A program made the position numbers and the translations under genes. A DNA stretch of 64,000 nt, taken from NCBI GenBank assembly GCA_026874595.1, contig CM049306.1, positions 82,734,142-82,798,141 of the forward strand, in the 5' to 3' direction. Under the pieces are notes generated by a model. The model ran no database searches. It was not told the DNA's origin and saw only the letters and a program-made list of their open reading frames with translations. This DNA is from Sipunculus nudus. Its lineage: Eukaryota; Annelida; Sipuncula; Golfingiida; Sipunculidae. Every line of letters begins with the position of its first letter. Position 1 is the first letter of the stretch. Positions 56,965-64,000 of the stretch are shown in pieces.

Positions 56965-57424
56965 TAAACTTCGTCCGCACCGGCTTCTGTGGCTCGGGGG
57001 TAGAGCGCAGGACTCAAAGCCGGGAAATCATGGGTTCCAAATTCAGCCGAGGCGGTGAGGTTTTTCACGGACGGCCCTCACCCATGGTGAGCGCTCTGCA
57101 GGCTTAATGGGAAGGCTGTGCCCTACAGCCGTGTATCACTCACATACGAGTGAGTCTTTGGGGGGTTTCTCGGTGTTATGTCCCAGCAGTGGGGATGATT
57201 AAACACCCAGGACCAGCAGGTGCGGTAGACACCGGGATTGGGTGACACCAGGACATAAAAAATTATAGGAAGCGGGTGCTACGGCCCTGTCAAGTGGACC
57301 CAAAGCGAAATGGAAACTCTGCAGATGTACATACTTAGTTAAGAATTAGTTTAGTTAGCATTAAAAAAATTGAGAAGGTTACCTCCAACAAAAAAAATTC
57401 AATAAAAAAATAAACTTCGTCCGC
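56965..57424 (+). mobile_element. tRNA-derived SINE, copy 5, complete with target duplication
   Basis: The 14-bp direct repeat TAAACTTCGTCCGC lies at 56,965-56,978 and 57,411-57,424. Between them is a 432-bp SINE: head CCGGCTTCTGTGGCTCGG with box A (TGGCTCGGGGGTAGAGC) and degenerate box B (GGGTTCCAAATTC), then the family body, then a tail ACCTCCAACAAAAAAAATTC ending in an A-rich run. The long exact duplication shows LINE-type retroposition and makes this the youngest-looking copy. Confidence 0.92.
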
Positions 57425-58319
57425 TTCCCGATACTCCTTAACGTAGACATATGCAATTCTTTAGCTGTGAAAACACAACTCAGTGTGCTTCCTAGATGGA
57501 ACGAGAGGGTCTCAGTTCACATCCTCTTCGAGTCACAGGGCAAACTGCCGCTAACAGTTCCTCTGATTTTTAGAATCTGAAAACCCGATGAGTGCATTCT
57601 TGGAAGCATATTTACACAGGTTAGGCTGAATTGCAATGTTTTTATATAAACTCGAATATGTTTTCATCTATGCGCCATCGGTTGGTTCCGAAAGAGTTGA
57701 AAAAAAACAAATCATTATCGACAACATGAGTTTCGGGCACATGTTACAGCATCCATGGTGGGTCTCTAGTCAATAAACCTTTGCCATACTTAACATTGAT
57801 TTACCAAAAACTATCCCAAGGCTATGATTACATCCCAAGGCTGTAATGCAGTATAATTATCTATAGCATTCAAAGTGTATTGTTAGGAGGGCTTTGCACT
57901 GTCTGTAGCCGTCGCTATTTTTACCTTTGATTACTTGTTTACCTCAAGGCTTAAAAGCAATATTATATAATTTTATCAAGCGTACATTTCAAGAGCTCGT
58001 TTATGGTGGCCTTCTAGCCAAAACTATGTAACCATCACCATTTTTAACCTTGAAAGAAGAATAACTTTTGTTTGATCGGTTGTTTTTGATTTGATTGTGT
58101 TTGTTTGTCCGTACTCTCCTGGCCACAATTTTGTAGCAATCAATCTGAAACTTACAGGGTTGATTGAATTCCAAAAGACGTGGAAGCCTTTTTTTTTTTG
58201 GTCAGTAAAGGTCAAAGGTCGAGGTCATAAAAAAGTCAAAATTTTATTTTTGTCATAACCTCGTTCATAATTGTCCTATCTATACAAACTATAGCACATT
58301 TTGTTCCTCTAGGCTTTCT
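57425..58319. other. non-coding stretch with AGGTCA motif
   Basis: No gene recognised. At 58,209-58,227 AGGTCA-A-AGGTCG-AGGTCA resembles the sites in the array at 37.2-37.96 kb. The surrounding ~250 bp may be a degenerate unit of the following array. Confidence 0.45.
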
Positions 58320-58349
58320 CCATGCATCAATGTGTCAGTATGTCTGTCC

Positions 58350-58557
58350 CAGAAGCGGATCCAGGGGGTGGGGTCTAGGGGGTCCGGACCCCCCCCCCCC
58401 TTTTTCACCCGAAGCAACCTTTTTTAAGGGGTTTTAGACGTAATTTTGAGGCCTGGACCCCCCCCCCCCCTTTTCCAGACCTAATGACCTTTTTTTGGAT
58501 TTTCATTAGTCCTCCTTGGTTGGACCCCCCTTTTCCTAAATCCTGGATCCGCCCCTG
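58350..58557. mobile_element. CAG...CTG MITE, copy 2
   Basis: A 208-bp element with ends CAGAAGCGGATCCAGG and CCTGGATCCGCCCCTG (inverted), flanked by the 5-bp direct repeat TGTCC (58,345-58,349 and 58,558-58,562). It interrupts the first unit of the 317-bp array. The interior matches copy 1 (317-520), including poly-C runs. Confidence 0.88.
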
Positions 58558-58723
58558 TGTCCATTTATCAGTTGTCCTCAAATTGGCCTGTTTCCTGGTT
58601 CTTGTCTGACATATACCATTTCTACAGGCCACAGTTTTGCAGGAATCCTTTGGAAACTGGTACAACTTATGACTAAGTCAATCACACTAATATCTCAAAC
58701 TGATTTTCATTATCGGAAAATAG

Positions 58724-58739
58724 CCGCTAGGGGGCGCTG
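58724..58739 (+). promoter_or_regulatory. CTCF-like motif in array unit 1
   Basis: CCGCTAGGGGGCGCTG matches the vertebrate CTCF consensus (CCASYAGRKGGCRSY) at all but one position. An identical motif lies 317 bp on, at 59,041-59,056. Confidence 0.35.
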
Positions 58740-59040
58740 CATTCGTAACACTTTTTTCCCCTTATCTCCAAAACTATAAACCTTAGATAAGTATAGCTCA
58801 ATTTGTCCCAATTTGTCTCAATTTGATGGACTAGCTATCTGTCATCTCGGATTTGTCAGAGTGTCAGTATATATGTATGTCTGTCTGAATTTCAGTTGCC
58901 CTCAATTTGGCCCGTTTGCTGGTTCTTGTGTCTTACATACCATTCTACAGGCAACAGTTTTGCAGGAATCTTTTGGAAACTGATGCATCTTATGTCTTAC
59001 ACTAATATCTCAAAACTGATTTATCATTTTTGGAAAATAG

Positions 59041-59056
59041 CCGCTAGGGGGCGCTG
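59041..59056 (+). promoter_or_regulatory. CTCF-like motif in array unit 2
   Basis: Identical 16-mer to 58,724-58,739 in the same place of the next unit. The flanks (GAAAATAG before, CATTCG after) are also conserved. Confidence 0.35.
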
Positions 59057-59689
59057 CATTCGAAACACTCCAACATATCGTTTTTGTCCTCAATACTGTA
59101 AACCATAGCTACTTAAATTTTTTAGCTTAATATGTTCCTCTATTCTTTTCCAAGTTGATGATCAGGTCATCATAGTTCTCTCAGTATGTCCGTCATTCTG
59201 TAAGTTGTCGTCAATTCGCCTCCCTGCTTGTTCTTTTGTCTGATATATGGCTTTCCACAGGCCAGATTTTATAAACAATCCCTATGAATGTTATACTGTT
59301 GATATAACACCTAAAGTTCTTGAATTTAATTTAGGTTTATCAACCAGCTGATGCAACTGACAGCATCTTGCTACTGGATATGTAATCATAGGCATCCGAA
59401 TTCCAATATCTCTTACCTTAAAAACTATTGATTTTCTTTTTTTTCACAGAAAAAAATCCTTATACAATAATTCAGTGAATATATCAATGACTCGCGATTG
59501 TAAAAGTTTCTGAAGACTGGAGTTCAAACAAGGTTTACGTGAAATGAAAAATTATTAAAGAACTAAAGGGTGATTTAGAACCTATCTGACCGTGAACTGT
59601 GATTGGTGTCCTTTTTATGGCGTTAATCGTCAGTGTCCTTACAATTGGTTCATTTGGGCTTTTTAAATAGTAATGCTGTATTAAGAATT

Positions 59690-59930
59690 CGACATGCGAC
59701 CTGTGACATCTTGGTTTAGTGTGTAGGTGAAATAACAGCCTCATTAGCGGCTTCCTCTTTTTGTTCGATGAAGGAGTGGTCATTTACTCCGAGGACAAGT
59801 AGCGTAAGGGCAAGAATCTATCAGCGGACAGATTTTGGTGGCAAATCAAATTGAATCGGCATAGTATAGAGCGGAATAACTTAATAACAAATTCTTAAAT
59901 TATATTGGGATTCATAACAGTTACATTCTG
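59690..59930. repeat. dispersed repeat, copy 2
   Basis: CGACATGCGACCTGTGAC, then GGGCAAGAATCTATCAGCGGACAG-like sequence (shortened here) and GATTTTGGTGGCAAA, parallel the order of blocks at 55,727-55,985. Confidence 0.55.
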
Positions 59931-60761
59931 GTATCTAATAATTGAAATTCTCGGACTAATTTTAAAAAAAAATCACCAGTCCAACCAGAAATGAATCACT
60001 CTCCGTGAACTTCAGACGTAAAACTTTGACTGGAGGTACTGATCAAAGTAAAGAACACCATGCTGATCAAGCACCTGACTGGAGTAAAGGCTGTTACTCC
60101 TCTAACACAATCAAGCAGCTTTTACACACCTGTATGATCTAAGGTGTCAGCTGCTGAATGTGTATTCCGTTTTGGTGGCTGATTACTGCTGGGACTTGAG
60201 GCTTTCTGTTAGCAGTTTCGGGTTTTGACCCCTTCATAATCAATGGCGGATTATGTAAGCCTTTCCTGTCATAATGACTCATTTCATTTTTTCGCTTCAT
60301 CTTAAGGCCTAATCCATCTATACGCTGGCTAATGCACCAATTGATTCTTCCCTCACTAAATCCACGTATCACTCATCTGGATGTCCACTGAATTTTAATT
60401 TTATTTTAATAAACCCTTTAAAGGTTAATTACAGACGTGGTTGATGATATGGAGTGACATTTTAAACCCAGTGTATTATCTAGTGAAACGTCACTTCCTT
60501 TCAACGTGGGCGATAACGCCTCGGCAGTTTTCTTGATTGTCGCAACGTGTAAACATCTTGGTCAAGCCGTCCCCACAGTTCGCTTCGGTCCCGCCGAATG
60601 CATTACTTGAATATAAATACCATTATATTATTAGCCTGTATGCATTCCATATTTCTCTATATATTTTTACAAACCGTTCCTCTTTTTGCATGTCAGCGAA
60701 TATGGTCAGATTACTATTTTCTGCGATATGATATGATTAAAAGGTATCTTAATAATCCTTT

Positions 60762-60807
<46 letters not shown>

Positions 60808-60832
60808 GTATATATATATATATATGTATATA

Positions 60833-60863
<31 letters not shown>

Positions 60864-60867
60864 GTAT

Positions 60868-60903
<36 letters not shown>

Positions 60904-62589
60904 ACATGTGTAAAACAAATCTCTTCGGGCAAAGTATCACTTAAATGGTTATTACGGATGGAAAAGTTGGTCCTTTAGCGATTATTGTGATATACATATT
61001 TTAAGTGCAGGATTTGATGATTTATATGACCACTTGCACGGTCGGAGAATTAGAAACCGCACCATGTCAGTAAGGAACCTGATGTAGGCAGTATTTTCAT
61101 CATGCCGGCTAAAATTTGGCCAGAGGCGTCCCTTGTGATATATTAATCGATATCCCGGGAGCGCGGGGGGGGGGGGCTGCTTGTTGAAATTTATACGGTG
61201 TTTATAAATCAATTGTGTCATCAGGAACTCCAGAATAAAAAGATCCGTATCTCTATAAAAAAAAATAAATAATCCTTAAACGAGCGCAAAGCCCTCAAGA
61301 ATTACGTACCTAGAGTTACAGCATTTTTATTCTGAATAAAAGAAAAAGTATAAGCCTGGCCGCTGTATGAATGCTTTGATGTCATACTATCTGGTGTGAT
61401 AAACTTGAGGGGCCGTCGAAGCTGTGAGACTTGCGGGACCGCAGGCTCTGGGGTGTATTGAATCTTCATATTGCAGACATTCGGGGTGACTTATGGCTTC
61501 CCCCGGGGAGCCTTAAGGGTTCACACCTTTAGATGATATGGCTTTCTCTCAGGTTCCAGCTTTACCAATAAAAGTGAAACCAGGTCAGTGGCATCCACTT
61601 GGTTAAAGACCAGTGCTACTTTAAGCCGGGCATGTATAAGGCCGACCTTTGGCAGGTGACGTGTATCGACATCGAAACATATAAATCGGAACAATGAGTT
61701 GGACAATAAGGAGATTTTATTTTTGCCTTATATTTATATGCAAAGTATCCCGATTTTCTTTATTTTCGCTCCAAGAACATCAGTCCTACCCTAACTATTG
61801 AGCCCGACATCCGCCATTCCGCGTATCTCATGACCGAAAATCTTACACTAGGATGACAGATATATCCCACAATTTCAATTCAATATACCAAGGCCGATTT
61901 TGTCATGCAATGCTGGCGAACAATAGCTGATATGACAAAGCATTGACCGAACCCAATTCAGTCGCATGCAAAAGTAAAATTATTCCGACATTACCCGCTT
62001 CGTTTCCGGAAGTCAAAGTTGGCGTAATATACATTTGGCATATTAGACCGATAACCCTCGATTTTTTCTTAAGTCAAAATCGGCGTTATCTGCATTCAAA
62101 TTTACACAAATTACGACATTTTATCTAATAAATATATCCAATAAAAAACAACTCAAAGTAAGGCGAACGCAATTTTATTAGTGCCATATAAGGAAAGGGT
62201 CTCTTTTCTGTTTCTATAATATGTTTCACAACATTTCTCGCTATGTTTTTCGGCTTAATTCTCTACCAGCATTTCTAATGCGTGTTCACAGCGGCCGATG
62301 AATGTCGAGATAGCGAAGTAAGCGAAAATTGATTTAAAACAACTTACTTCATGACGCCGAGGGTTTGTTTTTCTTTATGTGAGAAGTGCATGGCTAACAC
62401 AACCTATATCAGTATGGTGAAAACCGTTGCCTTCATAAATGAAATGACGTAACGGTGACGTCAGGGGCGTCGCAGGAAATTCCCAGAATACAAATAATAT
62501 TTTATGAATAAGCTAGATCAGAGGTTACCATGTTCAGCGGGCCCAGTCAGGCCTTTCAGTTTTATACTTAATATTGTCAGTTTTTTAGC
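59931..62589. other. non-coding stretch with TA-rich compound repeat
   Basis: Holds the TA-rich microsatellite at 60,764-60,904 and a G run at about 61,166-61,176. Short open frames at 60,139-60,372 and 61,521-61,706 (minus strand) match nothing I know. Confidence 0.45.
60764..60904. repeat. compound (TA)n/(TATG)n microsatellite
   Basis: About 140 bp of TA dinucleotides broken by regular TATGTATA and TTTATA variants. A 126-codon open frame running through it is an artefact of the repeat. Confidence 0.95.
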
Positions 62590-62661
62590 CCTCAGCCCTA
62601 AGGCTCATTGTTGTCACCCAAGCTGTCCGACCGTCCGGCGTCTTTTAACATTTACCTTGTC

Positions 62662-63480
62662 AGCGGGATATCTCTAAAAGGATTCACCGTAGGAATTTTA
62701 TTTCTTTGGATAAGCTGTATATCGATAAAATCTCGAAGATGGGTGACCTTGACTTATTTTTATACGTTTTAGAGCTGATTAAAGAAAAACACTTAGAAGC
62801 TTATTTCTCTGGAACCATTTGGGGGATTTTCGTAAAACGTACTATGATCATATGGACTGATAGTTTGTACCTGCTGCACAAGTTTGGTGGCGCCATCTTC
62901 TATTTCTGATTTTTAATAAATTTTTATCGATTTTTTTTCAAATTTAGCGGGATATCTCCAAAGTCATTCAACACAGGAACTTCATCTCTTCAGTGCTGAT
63001 GCAAATTAACAAAATTCGGGTCAAGTTCAAAGATGGGTGACCTTGACCGACTTTTATCTTTTTTCTCAGGAACCATGAAGTTGATTTTCACAAAACTTAC
63101 TATGGTCATTATGACTGATGGTTTGTACCTGTTGCACAAGTCTGGGGGCGCCACCTACAATTTCTGAATTTTAACGAATTTTTATCGGATTTTTCAACTT
63201 TGGCCTCGTGAGCGGGATATCTCCAAAGGTATTCAACACAGGAACTTCATTTCTTCAGCGATGATGCATATTAGCAAAATCTTAGTTAAGTTTAAACATG
63301 GTTGACCTTGACCTTCATTTCAAGGTCACAGAGCTCAGAAAAGAAAAAACTTAGGAGCCTATTTCACAGGAACCATGCACTGAGTGGAAATTGACATGAA
63401 ACATGGTATAATGATATGCCTTGATGATCTCCAAGTTCTGCATAAGACCGCTCTTACCATACTTGCAAAGGCACTACATA
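62662..63480. repeat. ~270-bp tandem array (3 units)
   Basis: AGCGGGATATCTC starts units at 62,662, 62,946 and 63,211 (284 and 265 bp apart). Shared blocks are ATTCAACACAGGAACTTCAT, GATGGGTGACCTTGAC, CAGGAACCATG and GACTGATRGTTTGTACCTG. Units 1 and 2 carry GGCGCCATCT or GGCGCCACCT near their ends. GACCTTGACC is AGGTCA-type sequence in reverse. Confidence 0.85.
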
Positions 63481-64000
63481 CTTCTCCTGTTTATAACTGA
63501 GACATGTACTGATATACATCTATGTGAGAACAAATATTTTATTCTTGTTACCGTTACCACCCATAAACACTGTCATATGCTGAGGGCTTTTGTCAGCTTC
63601 TGCTGATTTTCTAGTTAACATTGTACACAAAGCCCCAGGCCCGCAGCCTCATTCATGTAGCCGGTGGTCCAATGACGATATTCATCAATGCGACCAGGGG
63701 TAAATCTAAAAGAATTAAAATCAAAGTGCGTTGCACATTTTGGAACAATTATATTGGAAAATAGCTCGCGGACCATGTCTCCCTGACTTATGATAATTAC
63801 AGGCTATTCATCTTAGCCACATCTGGTATGGATGTTGTATTTTTTTTTCTGTCAAAACACAAGGTCGCGTTCTAATTTAACGAAGAAACATAGCGACACG
63901 GTATATTTGTAAGGCACTTTCAAATAAGGTACTGCATGTATCAAGCACCAAATGACATTGCGCTATACTGAAAAATGACAGGGGTCATATAATCAACAAC
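63481..64000. other. non-coding stretch, nothing recognised
   Basis: AT-rich DNA to the end of the window with no recognised feature. Confidence 0.5.

Larger units (their letters stand above)
58320..59300. repeat. ~317-bp tandem array (about 3 units)
   Basis: Blocks GTCAGTATGTCTGTC, TTGCCCTCAATTTGGCC, GGTTCTTGTCTGACATA, CAGTTTTGCAGGAATC and CTCCAAAACTATAAACC recur at about 317-bp spacing once the MITE at 58,350-58,557 is set aside. Starts are near 58,332, 58,860 and 59,178. The first two units each contain CCGCTAGGGGGCGCTG; the third is partial and diverged. Confidence 0.85.

Noticed and set aside
60598-60978. 126-codon open frame with long Tyr/Ile runs
   Set aside because: It is the translation of a TA-rich microsatellite and has no stops only because of the repeat.

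Overview
The window looks like intergenic or intronic DNA from an animal nuclear genome. It is AT-rich and mostly non-coding, with long (TA)n, (CT)n and poly-G/poly-C tracts, tRNA-derived SINEs, DNA-transposon remnants, LTR retrotransposons and degenerate satellites carrying AGGTCA motifs. That mix suggests a marine invertebrate. A mollusc is my best guess, but the LTR family is best known from deuterostomes, so the phylum is not settled. No host protein-coding gene, tRNA gene or rRNA gene could be supported.

The only recognisable coding DNA belongs to mobile elements. Two decayed Ty3/gypsy-type LTR retrotransposons of one family lie at 11,176-16,014 (internal part on +) and 40,137-45,991 (on -). 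Both have a tRNA-Pro-type primer binding site, a gag with a SCAN-like capsid region and a CCHC knuckle (one Cys lost in the second copy), an acidic repeated spacer, then protease, integrase and reverse transcriptase in that order. Integrase upstream of RT is the Gmr1-type arrangement, the reverse of ordinary gypsy elements. The first copy sits inside an oppositely oriented LTR that it splits in two. The second sits inside an (AT)n tract. Both are dead: frameshifts, stops and deletions are spread through every domain.

DNA elements include a 1.85 kb CACTA/Chapaev-like non-autonomous element (17,811-19,664) with mirrored subterminal AACACAT arrays; a pogo/Tigger-like remnant (24,674-26,260) into which two other short elements have jumped; three copies of a roughly 0.5 kb element with GGTTACGC ends; and three copies of a short CAG...CTG MITE, two with clean 5-bp target duplications. 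A SINE family has five copies, one complete with a 14-bp target duplication (56,965-57,424).

Tandem arrays form the other theme: a dimeric 135/270-bp array with DR1-like AGGTCA sites (37.2-37.96 kb), a roughly 317-bp array with a CTCF-like motif in each full unit (58.3-59.3 kb), a roughly 270-bp array (62.6-63.48 kb), a 75-bp array (32.0-32.3 kb) and several simple duplications. The remaining stretches (notably 0.5-5.0, 19.7-24.7, 46.0-48.7 and 49.1-55.7 kb) hold nothing I can identify.
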